Below, one piece after another: positions 27,824 to 38,047 of a stretch of 64,000 nt of DNA (the first letter of the stretch is position 1; each line of letters begins with the position of its first letter). A program made the translations under genes and the position numbers. Below the pieces are notes generated by a model. It ran no database searches. It saw nothing but the letters and a program-made list of their open reading frames with translations, and was not told the DNA's origin. The stretch covers positions 1 to 64,000 of the forward strand of contig CALKFR010000008.1 of assembly GCA_938084555.1 (NCBI GenBank), read 5' to 3'. The stretch comes from an uncultured Flavobacteriaceae bacterium (GTDB lineage Bacteria > Bacteroidota > Bacteroidia > Flavobacteriales > Flavobacteriaceae).

Positions 27824-29883
27824 TAACTTATTTGTTGACCGTTACTTACTGTTTGTTCTGGTTCAACAAAAGCTAATTTTCCATCAGGAGTATCAGTCAT
27901 TAAAATCATTCCCTGACTTTCTACACCTCTAATTTTTCTGGGCGCTAAATTAGTTAATACAGTTACTTGTTGTCCAATAATATCCTCAGGAGAAAAACTT
28001 TCAGCTATACCAGAAACTATTGTTCTTATATCTAGACCAACATCTACTTTTAGTTGTAATAATTTTTTAGTTTTTGCTACTTTTACAGCCTCTAAAATAG
28101 TGCCAACTCTTATGTCTAATTTGGTAAATTCATCGAAATCTATAGTTTCTTTTTGAGGTTCTAATACTTTGTTTTTTTCCTCGTTAGCTTTTTTAGTAGC
28201 CGCTAGTTTTTCTAATTGATAATTAACTGTTTTGTCTTCAATTTTAGAAAATAATAATTCTGCTGATCCAATTTGATGATTGTTTGGGAGTAAGACCTCT
28301 TTATCAGTAACCTCATTCCATGAGCTATCAGTCTCTCCACAAATATTAAGCATTTTTTTCAATTTACTTGAGGTAAACGGTAAAAATGGTTCAGAAACTA
28401 CCGCTAAAGCAGAAGCAATTTGTAAGGCAACATACATGATTGTTTTTACTCGTTCTTGGTTTAATTTAATCACCTTCCAAGGTTCTTCGTCTGCAAGGTA
28501 TTTATTCCCTAGTCTAGCAAGATTCATTAATTCTTGTGAAGCTTCTCTAAATCGATACCGTTGAATTGACTTTCCAATACTCTCAGGAAAATTTTTGATT
28601 GCTGCCAAAGCATCCTCATCAACTTCAGTTAATTCACCAACTGAAGGTACTTGCCCACCATAATATTTGTTAGTTAAAACTACAACACGATTGATAAAGT
28701 TTCCAAAAATAGCTACTAACTCATTGTTATTTTTCGCTTGAAAATCTTTCCATGTAAAGTCATTGTCTTTGTTTTCAGGAGCATTTGCAGTTAAGGTATA
28801 GCGTAATACGTCTTGCTGATTTGGAAAGTCTTCTAGATACTCATGGAGCCAAACAGCCCAATTTTTAGAAGTTGACAATTTATTTCCTTCTAAATTTAAA
28901 AATTCATTTGCAGGAACATTTTCAGGCAAAATATAACCCTCATGTGCTTTTAGCATGCTAGGGAAAATAATACAATGAAAAACAATATTATCTTTACCTA
29001 TAAAATGAACTAATTTTGTGTTTTCATCTTTCCAATACTTTTTCCAATCTTTTCCTTCTCGCTCTGCCCATTCTTTAGTTGAAGAGATATAACCAATAGG
29101 AGCATCAAACCAAACATATAAAACTTTTCCTTCAACGCCATCTACAGGAACAGGAATTCCCCATTCTAAATCACGTGTAACCGCTCTTGGTCTCAAACCA
29201 TCATCAATCCATGATTTTACCTGTCCTAAAACATTAGACTTCCAATCATTCTTATGACCTTCTAAAATCCATTCACGTAAGAAAGGCTCATGATTGTCTA
29301 AAGGTAAAAACCAGTGTTTAGTTTTTTTAAGTGTTGGAGTATTTCCTGTAATAGCAGATTTAGGGGTTATTAAATCTGTTCCATTATGACTAGTACCACA
29401 TTGTTCGCACTGATCCCCGTAGCTTTCTTCAAATCCACATTTTGGACAGGTCCCAATAACAAATCTATCTGCTAAAAACTGATTAGCATCAGCATCATAC
29501 AATTGTTCGGTAACCTCTTCTAAAAAGGCTTCTTTCTTGTGTAGGTGTTTAAAAAAATCCGAAGCTGTTTTATGATGAATTTTTGAGGAAGTTCTGGAGT
29601 AATTGTCAAAAGAGATTCCAAAATCTTTAAATGATTGCTTAATTATTGTATGATATTTATCAATAATATCTTGAGGAGAAACACCTTCTTTTTTTGCTCG
29701 CATAGGGATAGCTACTCCATGCTCATCACTACCACATATGTAAGCAACATCTTTTCCTGTTAAACGTAAATATCTCGCATAAATATCTGCAGGAACGTAT
29801 ACCCCTGCTAAATGGCCAATATGAATGGGCCCGTTAGTGTATGGTAAAGCTGCAGTAACAGTATATCTTTTAGATGAACTCAT
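27823..29883 (-). CDS. metG: Methionyl-tRNA synthetase
   Basis: 686 aa; [18 protein letters not shown], zinc-binding [22 protein letters not shown]-terminal tRNA-binding domain. Confidence 0.97.
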   Translation of the reverse strand: MSSSKRYTVTAALPYTNGPIHIGHLAGVYVPADIYARYLRLTGKDVAYICGSDEHGVAIPMRAKKEGVSPQDIIDKYHTIIKQSFKDFGISFDNYSRTSSKIHHKTASDFFKHLHKKEAFLEEVTEQLYDADANQFLADRFVIGTCPKCGFEESYGDQCEQCGTSHNGTDLITPKSAITGNTPTLKKTKHWFLPLDNHEPFLREWILEGHKNDWKSNVLGQVKSWIDDGLRPRAVTRDLEWGIPVPVDGVEGKVLYVWFDAPIGYISSTKEWAEREGKDWKKYWKDENTKLVHFIGKDNIVFHCIIFPSMLKAHEGYILPENVPANEFLNLEGNKLSTSKNWAVWLHEYLEDFPNQQDVLRYTLTANAPENKDNDFTWKDFQAKNNNELVAIFGNFINRVVVLTNKYYGGQVPSVGELTEVDEDALAAIKNFPESIGKSIQRYRFREASQELMNLARLGNKYLADEEPWKVIKLNQERVKTIMYVALQIASALAVVSEPFLPFTSSKLKKMLNICGETDSSWNEVTDKEVLLPNNHQIGSAELLFSKIEDKTVNYQLEKLAATKKANEEKNKVLEPQKETIDFDEFTKLDIRVGTILEAVKVAKTKKLLQLKVDVGLDIRTIVSGIAESFSPEDIIGQQVTVLTNLAPRKIRGVESQGMILMTDTPDGKLAFVEPEQTVSNGQQIS

Positions 29884-29986
29884 AATATTCTTTAGAACTA
29901 ATTTTGGTTAACAAAAGTACAAAAAGGAAGTTGAACATATTTTTGAAAGCCCAATGAATTTAGATACATTTACAAAAATCATTTTT

Positions 29987-30997
29987 ATGAAGAGACGAAT
30001 TAAATCTGTATTCGTAGTTTTATTCTTTATTTCTTTTTTGTCTTTTGGACAAACAAAGAATGATTCAATTTCAAAACATATGAAATTAGTTCAACCAAAA
30101 TATCTTAATCAGGGAGACAGTATTGTTATTTTAGCTCCAGCAGGAATTCTTATTCAGAGAGAAGAAATTATTAATCAAGCCATAGAACTAGTAGAAAGTT
30201 GGGGGTTAAATGTTATCATTAGTGACCATGTCTTTAATCAAAATAATCATTTTTCAGGTACAGATGAAGAACGCACAAGTGATTTTCAGAAAGCATTAGA
30301 TAACCCCAGTATCAAAGCTATATGGTGTGCAAGAGGAGGTTATGGTAGTGGACGTATTTTAGATAAGTTAGATTATACAAAGTTTAGAGCTTCTCCAAAA
30401 TGGATTATTGGGTATTCAGACATAACTGCCTTTCATAGTCATATCCATAATCTTGGAATTCAAACCATTCATGCTATGATGGCAACTAGTCTGTCATTTA
30501 ATCCAGAGGAAACTGAGCAAAGTATTGAGACTTTGAGAAAAGTGTTGTTCGGTGAGGAGTTGAGTTATAATATAAATTCATCTAAATTTAATAAAACAGG
30601 GCAAGCAGAAGGAATACTGGTTGGAGGAAATTTAAGTATTTTACAAAATATGTTAGGAAGTGTAAGCCAAATAAATACTGATGGGAAAATTTTATTTATT
30701 GAAGAAATTGGCGAATATAAATATCATATCGATAGAATGCTACAAGGTTTAAAAAGAGCCGGATACTTCAGCAATTGTGAAGGGTTAATTATTGGCGATA
30801 TAAGTAATATTAAAAAAAACACGACTACTTGGGGAAGTTCTATTGAGCAACTTATTTTAGATGTAGTTAAAGAGTTTGATTTTCCTGTTTTATTTAATTT
30901 TCCTGCTGGTCATGAAACAGATAACAGGGCCCTTATATTGGGAAAGTCAATTATGATGAATGTTAAATCAACCACCTCTGAAGTTATATTTAAATGA
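29987..30997 (+). CDS. LD-carboxypeptidase (S66 family)
   Basis: IWCARGGYGSGRILDKLDY, IGYSDITAFHSHIH, ILVGGNLSILQNMLGS, IEEIGEYKYHIDRML; start at ATG 29987 with signal-like MKRRIKSVFVVLFFISFLSFGQ. Confidence 0.9.
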   Translation: MKRRIKSVFVVLFFISFLSFGQTKNDSISKHMKLVQPKYLNQGDSIVILAPAGILIQREEIINQAIELVESWGLNVIISDHVFNQNNHFSGTDEERTSDFQKALDNPSIKAIWCARGGYGSGRILDKLDYTKFRASPKWIIGYSDITAFHSHIHNLGIQTIHAMMATSLSFNPEETEQSIETLRKVLFGEELSYNINSSKFNKTGQAEGILVGGNLSILQNMLGSVSQINTDGKILFIEEIGEYKYHIDRMLQGLKRAGYFSNCEGLIIGDISNIKKNTTTWGSSIEQLILDVVKEFDFPVLFNFPAGHETDNRALILGKSIMMNVKSTTSEVIFK

Positions 30998-32373
30998 AAT
31001 TTATAGAAGATAGTATTGCTGCTTTTGCCTCTTTTATTTGGGGATATCCTTTATTGTTATTGTTAATAGGTGGAGGAGTTTACCTTCTCATACTCTCTAG
31101 ATTTTTACCTTTTAGATATTTTGGGCATGCCATCCAAGTACTCCGTGGTAAATATGATGATCCTAATGACCCTGGACAAATAAGTCATTTTCAAGCATTA
31201 ACAACGGCACTTTCAGCAACTGTTGGGATGGGTAATATTTCTGGAGTTGCAGTAGCAATAGCGATGGGTGGCCCTGGAGCAATTTTTTGGATGTGGATAA
31301 GCGCCATTGTAGGGATGTCTACAAAGTTTTTTACATCCTCTTTAGCCATCATGTTTAGGGGAAAAGATAGTAATGGAGTATTACAGGGCGGGCCTATGTA
31401 TTTCATTACAGAAGGTCTTGGAAAAAAATGGAAACCATTAGCTGTTTTTTTTAGTGCATGTGCAATGATTGGGGCATTACCTGTTTTTAATGTAAATCAA
31501 TTAACTCAAGCAGTTAATGATATCTTATTAAAACCAAATGGTATAGAGGTAACTAATTATACAAATTTATTTATTGGAGTTTTTCTCGTAATAATTACAT
31601 CTATAGTTGTTCTTGGTGGTTTAAAGAGAATCGGCAAGGTTACAGCAAAGTTGGTGCCTTCTATGGTACTACTCTATTTTATTTTAGTGCTTATTATTTT
31701 AATTGTAAATATTGAGGTAGTCCCCAAATACTTTGTTATGATCTTCACAGATGCTTTTTCTGCAGACTTTATAAAAGGAGAATCTGTTATGGGAGGTGTA
31801 GTAGGTGCTTTAATTATTTTAGGGATAAAACGTGGAGCATTTTCTAACGAAGCTGGTGTTGGAACTGCTCCAATGGCACATGGAGCTGCAAAAACAGACG
31901 AACCTGTTAGAGAAGGATTAGTGGCTATGTTAGGACCATTTATAGATACCATTATAGTGTGTACACTAACTGCATTAGCCATATTAGTTACAGGTGTATG
32001 GCAAACTAGTGACACCAACGGAGTGAGTTTAACAGCTACTGCTTTTGGAAATGCGATGCCCGGTGTTGGTAAATATTTACTAATGATTTGTGTTGCAATT
32101 TTTAGTATTTCATCATTATTTTCATACTCATATTATGGCACTAAATCTCTTTCATTTTTAGTAGGTTCAAAATACAAGTATTTATATAACTATTTATTTA
32201 TTTCTAGTATTCTCATTGGAGCAACTGCCAGTTTAGATACGATGATTAATCTAATAGATAGTGCCTTTGCTTTAATGGCAATTCCAACCATGTTGGCTAC
32301 TATTATTTTAGCTCCGAAAGTGATGAAAGAAGCAAAACTTTATGGTAGAAAATTAAAAAATTCTAGGAATTAG
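30994..32373 (+). CDS. Sodium:alanine symporter family protein (AGCS)
   Basis: 459 aa; LSATVGMGNISGVAVAIAMGGPGAIFWMW; GAFSNEAGVGTAPMAHGAAKTDEPVREGL; ATGA overlap with upstream gene. Confidence 0.94.
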   Translation: MKFIEDSIAAFASFIWGYPLLLLLIGGGVYLLILSRFLPFRYFGHAIQVLRGKYDDPNDPGQISHFQALTTALSATVGMGNISGVAVAIAMGGPGAIFWMWISAIVGMSTKFFTSSLAIMFRGKDSNGVLQGGPMYFITEGLGKKWKPLAVFFSACAMIGALPVFNVNQLTQAVNDILLKPNGIEVTNYTNLFIGVFLVIITSIVVLGGLKRIGKVTAKLVPSMVLLYFILVLIILIVNIEVVPKYFVMIFTDAFSADFIKGESVMGGVVGALIILGIKRGAFSNEAGVGTAPMAHGAAKTDEPVREGLVAMLGPFIDTIIVCTLTALAILVTGVWQTSDTNGVSLTATAFGNAMPGVGKYLLMICVAIFSISSLFSYSYYGTKSLSFLVGSKYKYLYNYLFISSILIGATASLDTMINLIDSAFALMAIPTMLATIILAPKVMKEAKLYGRKLKNSRN

Positions 32374-33039
32374 GTTTCCTTCTTGATAGAAAGGTTGAAA
32401 GCGAGCAAATAACTCTTCAGAATACCAATTTAACGCCCTTGTTTTTTTTACCATTTCTGCATGCTTTGGATTTTTATAAGCATAATTCATCATGGATTCG
32501 GCACTCGTCCAAAGAGAAAAAGTGGCTTGCATTAGTAAAGGAAATTCTCCAATTCCTTTTGAGAAAACTAATTCATTGTAACTGTTCATTGATTTAGATA
32601 CTGCAGGAACATTTTTCCAGAATTGGTAGGCTAGTTTTGGTTTTATAGTAGCTCTTGTAATTACTGCTAATGGTTTTGTTTTGTCAAATTCTACAGAAGT
32701 TTCAAATGGGTTTTGCTTACTCCATTTTCCATGACTTTTTACTGTATGCATTAAAATATGGCTGTAATTTAAAGTTGTTTTAGTATATTGTTTTACTACA
32801 TCAGCTTCTATAAATTCTTTAGCTAATTCTTCAGATTTAAAAACTGCTACAAATCCAAATGTTGAAAAATCTGGCTTTATAGAAAAGCCATTTCCACTCC
32901 CAGTTCCAAGTGGTTTAAAAAAAGTAAGGCCATTTATTTTTTTTTGTAAAATTGGAGAACGCCCCATTCTTTTAAAAGCATGCCATTTATTTTTTATTCC
33001 TGAATACTGGAAAAAAGAGATCAGAGTAGTTTGAGACAT
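32353..33039 (-). CDS. Spheroidene monooxygenase-like (CrtA-like) protein
   Basis: 228 aa; GIGEFPLLMQATFSLWTS and LNWYSEELFARFQPF resemble CrtA-family motifs. Confidence 0.7.
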   Translation of the reverse strand: MSQTTLISFFQYSGIKNKWHAFKRMGRSPILQKKINGLTFFKPLGTGSGNGFSIKPDFSTFGFVAVFKSEELAKEFIEADVVKQYTKTTLNYSHILMHTVKSHGKWSKQNPFETSVEFDKTKPLAVITRATIKPKLAYQFWKNVPAVSKSMNSYNELVFSKGIGEFPLLMQATFSLWTSAESMMNYAYKNPKHAEMVKKTRALNWYSEELFARFQPFYQEGNLIPRIF

Positions 33040-33100
33040 TAAAAATTATTTTTACAAAACTAAGTAATAAATGGTTTTGTATTTTAGTAAAATGTCAGAA

Positions 33101-33451
33101 CATTATGAATTAGGAAAACAAGGCGAACAATTAGCAGTAGATTATTTAACAAAAGAAGGGTATAAAATTGAAGAAAGAAATTGGAGATTTCAAAAAGCAG
33201 AAATAGACATTATAGCGAGTAGGCAAGAAACAATCATTTCTGTTGAAGTTAAGACAAGGTCGTCAAAAGATTTTGGAAATCCACAAGATTTTGTGAATTC
33301 AAAAAAAATTAAATTAATGGTATTGGCTATGAACCAATATGTTCTTATGAAAAATTTAGATATGGAGGTGAGATTTGATATTTTAGCAATCACTAAAATT
33401 AAGGGGGGATTTGATATAAATCACATCAAAGACGCGTTCTTATACTTTTAA
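33101..33451 (+). CDS. YraN/UPF0102 family putative endonuclease
   Basis: YELGKQGEQLAVDYLTKEGYKIEERNWRFQKAEIDIIA...VEVKTRSS; listed ORF starts at 33071, real start probably near 33092-33101. Confidence 0.88.
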   Translation, partial: HYELGKQGEQLAVDYLTKEGYKIEERNWRFQKAEIDIIASRQETIISVEVKTRSSKDFGNPQDFVNSKKIKLMVLAMNQYVLMKNLDMEVRFDILAITKIKGGFDINHIKDAFLYF

Positions 33452-34791
33452 TTTAATTCTTTTAAAACAAATTTTAAATCATCTATGGTTTTTGGAATAG
33501 AAATAATTTGCTTATCCATTCCTAAAATAAAATAGCTTGGTGTAGAATTAATTTGATAAGTTCTAGCTGTGGGGTTCCCCCATTTTCCTAATCCCAAAAT
33601 ATGATGCCATTTGGGCATTTTAAGACGATAACCTGACCATACTTCATCTGAATTTTCCATTGCAAAAGCGATTACTTTTGTATTGTTTTTCCCTTTCATA
33701 TATTCATATATTTCGGGAACTTCTCTTAAACAATGCGAGCAGCCAGTACTATAAAAAATAAGGAGATAACTCATTCCTCCTTTTAAAGAGGAAAGTTTTA
33801 ACTCTTTACCATTTTCTGTCCATGAAATCTCTGGTGCAACGCGCCCTATAGCAATTCTTAATTGTGCTAATATTTTATTTTTGAATTGGATATTTTGGTT
33901 TTCTTTTGGAAGCTTATCAAAATAATTAGCAAATAAATGATCTACTAGAGTTGCATTTTTAATTTCAGAAAATTTTGAAATAAGGTAATTTATTACCTCA
34001 GCTTTGAATGTAATAGTTGTAGCTTTTGCAATGGCAACTTTAGAAGCTTTTTTGTAGGTTTCTTCTTTTTGTTTTGGATCCACAGCAAAGTTTAGAAATA
34101 ACACATATTCTGAAATTTTATCGAATAAAAAAGTAGAATTATATAATGATTTATTTGAAAAATCAATGTTATCAAAAAAATGAGCGATAGAACTACTAAT
34201 ATAATTTTGGGGATTTTTAAAAATTTCTTGAGGAGTATACCTTAATGATGCTTTGATAAAATGATGAGCTAGTTTGCCTTTAGAATTATAGATATAATCT
34301 TTTTCTATCCTTTTAACTTTTTCTAAATTCTTCTTATATAACTCTTTAATTTTGGTGGAGGGATTCCTAAAATATTCACTTTGTAGTGAGTCTAGAGTGA
34401 ATTGAGTCGCATCTATTTTTTTAGTAAACGAGTAATATAATTGATTTTCTTTAGATTCCTTAAAATCAATATTTTTTTCTAAATCATTTGGATTGAATTC
34501 AAAATGGATACTTTCCTTGTTAAATAAAAAATCTATAAACCCATTTTTATTCATACTATATTTAATTCGGTAAGAGCCCGGCTCTGCCTCATTTGGTAAT
34601 GAAAACTCAAAAAAGGCTTTTTTGTTCTCTTTTCTTAGCTCTGTATTTTTTACAAAAATTTGTTTTGTCCCTTCAATTTTATACAATAAGACCCATGAAG
34701 AATTTGGTGTTGGGTTCATTGTTCCTTTTATGCTAAATTGTGAGTATGAGAGAGAGCTCATAAATAAAAATAAAACAATGATTTTTCTCAT
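33448..34791 (-). CDS. Thioredoxin-like / TlpA-family protein with DUF4369-like N-terminus
   Basis: Signal peptide MRKIIVLFLFMSSLSYSQ; LLIFYSTGCSHCLREVPEIYEYM CxxC motif; start at ATG 34791. Confidence 0.82.
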   Translation of the reverse strand: MRKIIVLFLFMSSLSYSQFSIKGTMNPTPNSSWVLLYKIEGTKQIFVKNTELRKENKKAFFEFSLPNEAEPGSYRIKYSMNKNGFIDFLFNKESIHFEFNPNDLEKNIDFKESKENQLYYSFTKKIDATQFTLDSLQSEYFRNPSTKIKELYKKNLEKVKRIEKDYIYNSKGKLAHHFIKASLRYTPQEIFKNPQNYISSSIAHFFDNIDFSNKSLYNSTFLFDKISEYVLFLNFAVDPKQKEETYKKASKVAIAKATTITFKAEVINYLISKFSEIKNATLVDHLFANYFDKLPKENQNIQFKNKILAQLRIAIGRVAPEISWTENGKELKLSSLKGGMSYLLIFYSTGCSHCLREVPEIYEYMKGKNNTKVIAFAMENSDEVWSGYRLKMPKWHHILGLGKWGNPTARTYQINSTPSYFILGMDKQIISIPKTIDDLKFVLKELN

Positions 34792-34878
34792 AATAAATAA
34801 TTTTAATTCAAAATTTAACAAGTTCAAAATTACTATTTCTTTCTTTAATTATGTACTTTAGATTTAAATAAATTAGTA

Positions 34879-35673
34879 ATGAATTTTCAAAATAAAGTAA
34901 TTTGGATTACAGGTGCTTCCTCAGGAATTGGTAAAGCTTTGGCACTAGAGCTATCAAATCTTGATGCTTTGCTAATTATATCAGCAAGAAATAAAGCAGC
35001 ATTAGAAACTGTAAAAAAAAGCTGTAAAAATCCAAGTAATGTGTCGGTTTTACCTCTAGACTTGGAAGTACATAGCTCATTCATTAAAATTACAGCAACA
35101 GCAATACAGATATTTGGAAGAATAGATATTCTTGTAAACAATGGAGGCATAAGTCAGCGTTCATTAGTAAAAGAAACTCATATTTCAGTTGATAAAAAAA
35201 TTATGGAAGTTAATTATACAGGCACTGTAGCATTAACTAAAACGATATTACCCCATTTTATAAAAAATAATAAGGGTCAGTTTGTTGTAACTACAAGCAT
35301 GGTTGGTTTAATAGGAACTCCATTAAGATCTTCTTATGCTGCATCTAAGCATGCTTTGCACGGTTTTTTTGATAGTTTACGAGCGGAGGTATATGATAAT
35401 AATATAGTGGTAACATTAATTTGTCCTGGTTTTGTTTCAACTCATATTTCAATGAATGCGCTTACAGGAGATGGAACTTCACAACAAAAAATGGATGCCG
35501 CCACTGCTAATGGAATTTTACCTAAAAGGTTTGCAAAGCTAATGGCAAAAGCAATTTATAATAAAAAAGAAGAGGTCTATATTGCTGGGTTTAAAGAAAA
35601 ATTGGGAGTATATGTAAAAAGATGGTTTCCAAGAGTATTTTCTGTTATGATCAGAAAATTAAGTGTCACTTAA
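34879..35673 (+). CDS. SDR family oxidoreductase
   Basis: 264 aa; VIWITGASSGIGKALALEL; NNGGISQRS; SSYAASKHALHGFF. Confidence 0.93.
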   Translation: MNFQNKVIWITGASSGIGKALALELSNLDALLIISARNKAALETVKKSCKNPSNVSVLPLDLEVHSSFIKITATAIQIFGRIDILVNNGGISQRSLVKETHISVDKKIMEVNYTGTVALTKTILPHFIKNNKGQFVVTTSMVGLIGTPLRSSYAASKHALHGFFDSLRAEVYDNNIVVTLICPGFVSTHISMNALTGDGTSQQKMDAATANGILPKRFAKLMAKAIYNKKEEVYIAGFKEKLGVYVKRWFPRVFSVMIRKLSVT

Positions 35674-36034
35674 AAAAATTTAAACCTTCAAAATAATGAA
35701 TAATTGCCTCTTTCATCAAAACCGTTTGTTCACCAGGTTTTAAGTTTGGAAGATCGGTTATTAACCTGTAATGTGGCCAGCCATCTTTGTCAAAGAAATC
35801 AAACTCATAATAGCCATAAGGTTCTAATAATTTACATATGGCAATATGCATTAAATTAACTTTTTCGTCTTTTTTAAATACCCTTTTTCCTTGACCTAAC
35901 TCTTGAACTCCTATTAAATAGATGATACTATCTAAATTCAGAAGATCTCCGTCAGAGAATTGTTGAGACAACTCTTTAGTTAAATAATTCCACTGATCTT
36001 TTAAGCTTGTAGAATTGTTTTGTATTTTTTTCAT
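35666..36034 (-). CDS. Conserved hypothetical protein
   Basis: 122 aa from ATG 36034 (MKKIQNNSTSLKDQW); no recognised motif. Confidence 0.6.
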   Translation of the reverse strand: MKKIQNNSTSLKDQWNYLTKELSQQFSDGDLLNLDSIIYLIGVQELGQGKRVFKKDEKVNLMHIAICKLLEPYGYYEFDFFDKDGWPHYRLITDLPNLKPGEQTVLMKEAIIHYFEGLNFFK

Positions 36035-36150
36035 TCTGTAAAGATATAAATTTAGCAACCTATTTTTAAAGAATAAATGATATCATATCGAGTAGGATTT
36101 TCTATGAGCTTTCTATACATTTGCTGGCTAAAATTTAAAATAATATAAAT

Positions 36151-37962
36151 ATGAGTATAAGTAAGAAAATCAAACTTTTTTTAGCTTTATGTATTTACAT
36201 ACAAACTTTTTCTCAAGAAAAAGATCAACAACTAGATTCTATTGTAATTAATTCTTCGAGAATTAGTTTGCCATTTAAGAAAAATTCTCGGACCATAAAT
36301 ATTATAACATCTAAAGACATAAAAAATAGTGCAGCAACTAATGTTGCAGACTTATTACAACAAGTTACTGGAGTAGATATTAGAAGAAGAGGAACCGGAG
36401 GAGGACAATCTGACTTATACATAAGAGGAGGTGGATTTGATCAAACGTTACTGTTGATTGATGGGATTAAAATGGACGATGCACAAACTGGACACCATAC
36501 AATGAATGCTGTATTACCGATTGAAGTAATTGAAAGAATTGAAATTATTAAAGGACCTGCAGCAAGAATTTTTGGACAAAATGCATTTACGGGTGCTATT
36601 AATATTGTAACTAAAAAGAGATTAAAAAATAAAGTTTCTATAAATCTAGAAGCAGGATCTTTTGGACAGTTAAATGGTTCTGCAACCTTAGGGAAAGAGA
36701 CTCAAAATTCATCGATTATCGCTCATATTGGTGCACTTACATCAAACGGATATCGCAATAATTCTGATTATAACAATCAAAATTATTTTTTAAAGGGAAT
36801 TTTTAATAAAAAGAACCAACCCATTGAAGTTATTGCTACTTTTTTTGATAAGAAGTTTGGAGCAGAGAACTTTTACACAACCAATGTAACTTTTAACGAG
36901 TATGAAGAAACCCAGAATAGCTTACTAGGAGTTTCAACTACTTTTAAATCTGATAAATTTAAAGTAATCCCAAGGATCTATTGGAGAAGAGGACAAGACA
37001 TGTTCCTTTTAAGAAGAGATGATTCAGGATTTTATAGAAACTTCCATATTACAAATAAAATAGGGGTTGAAACAAATGCTTCTTATTCATCAGATCTAGG
37101 AATTACTGGTTTTGGAGTAGATTTTTCAAGATTTTCTATACAAAGTAATAATTTAGGAGAAAGAGCCAGAACCATGTTAAACGTATTCTTAGAGCACCGT
37201 TTTAAATTAGGGGCTTTTGATATTACTCCAGGTGTAGCTGCCACGTATTTTTCAGACTTTAAATTTAATGCTTTTCCAGGGATAGATATTGGAGTTCAGG
37301 TTACAAACAAAGTAAGAGTATACGGAAATGTTGGGTACACTTTTAGGGCACCAACTTTTACTGATTTATATTATAGTGATCCTGCAACTTCAGGTAATCC
37401 AAATTTAGAACCAGAAAAAGCATTTGCTCAAGAAATAGGTGTAAAGTACAGAGTTGACAATTTTTCAGGATCTCTAGCTATTTTTAACAGAGATTCAGAA
37501 GATTTAATCGATTATATACGACCAAATACTGACGCTAGTATTTTTACAGCAGCTAATATTACCGAAGTAAGTACTCAAGGAATTGAGTTTGAAAGTGCCT
37601 ATAACTTTAAAATGAATAACTACAATCAAATCATAACTTTTGGGTACACTTATTTAGATGATGATATTTTAGATCAAAATAATGACCTGTCTCGTTATTC
37701 TTTAAACACCTTAAAACATCAATTTGTTTCTCGTTTTACATCTCAATTGTTTAATAATATACGTCAAAATATTATTTATAAACACGCAGAAAGAACAGTA
37801 GGATCAAGTTATAATGTATGGGACGCTTCTTTAATTGTAGATGTTAATAAATTTACATTTACTTTAACTGCTAATAATATTTTTAACGCTGAGTACATTG
37901 AATCTGGATTCGTACCAATGCCTCCAAGTAATGTTTTATTAGGCTTACGCTATACATTTTAA
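36151..37962 (+). CDS. TonB-dependent receptor (BtuB-like)
   Basis: 603 aa; signal peptide; DSIVINSSRI TonB-box region, plug GGGQSDLYIRGGGFDQTLLLIDGIKMDDAQTG, C-terminal NVLLGLRYTF. Confidence 0.9.
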   Translation: MSISKKIKLFLALCIYIQTFSQEKDQQLDSIVINSSRISLPFKKNSRTINIITSKDIKNSAATNVADLLQQVTGVDIRRRGTGGGQSDLYIRGGGFDQTLLLIDGIKMDDAQTGHHTMNAVLPIEVIERIEIIKGPAARIFGQNAFTGAINIVTKKRLKNKVSINLEAGSFGQLNGSATLGKETQNSSIIAHIGALTSNGYRNNSDYNNQNYFLKGIFNKKNQPIEVIATFFDKKFGAENFYTTNVTFNEYEETQNSLLGVSTTFKSDKFKVIPRIYWRRGQDMFLLRRDDSGFYRNFHITNKIGVETNASYSSDLGITGFGVDFSRFSIQSNNLGERARTMLNVFLEHRFKLGAFDITPGVAATYFSDFKFNAFPGIDIGVQVTNKVRVYGNVGYTFRAPTFTDLYYSDPATSGNPNLEPEKAFAQEIGVKYRVDNFSGSLAIFNRDSEDLIDYIRPNTDASIFTAANITEVSTQGIEFESAYNFKMNNYNQIITFGYTYLDDDILDQNNDLSRYSLNTLKHQFVSRFTSQLFNNIRQNIIYKHAERTVGSSYNVWDASLIVDVNKFTFTLTANNIFNAEYIESGFVPMPPSNVLLGLRYTF

Positions 37963-38005
37963 AAAAGGTCTCTAGCCTCTCAATTTTCATAGGGAGAAAA
38001 AGAAG

Positions 38006-38040
38006 AATTTAAAAACCAGCTAAAAGCTGGTTTTTAAATT
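38006..38040. terminator. Bidirectional intrinsic terminator between convergent genes
   Basis: AATTTAAAAACCAGC-TAAAA-GCTGGTTTTTAAATT, 15-bp perfect stem. Confidence 0.9.
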
Positions 38041-38047
38041 TAAGTTT

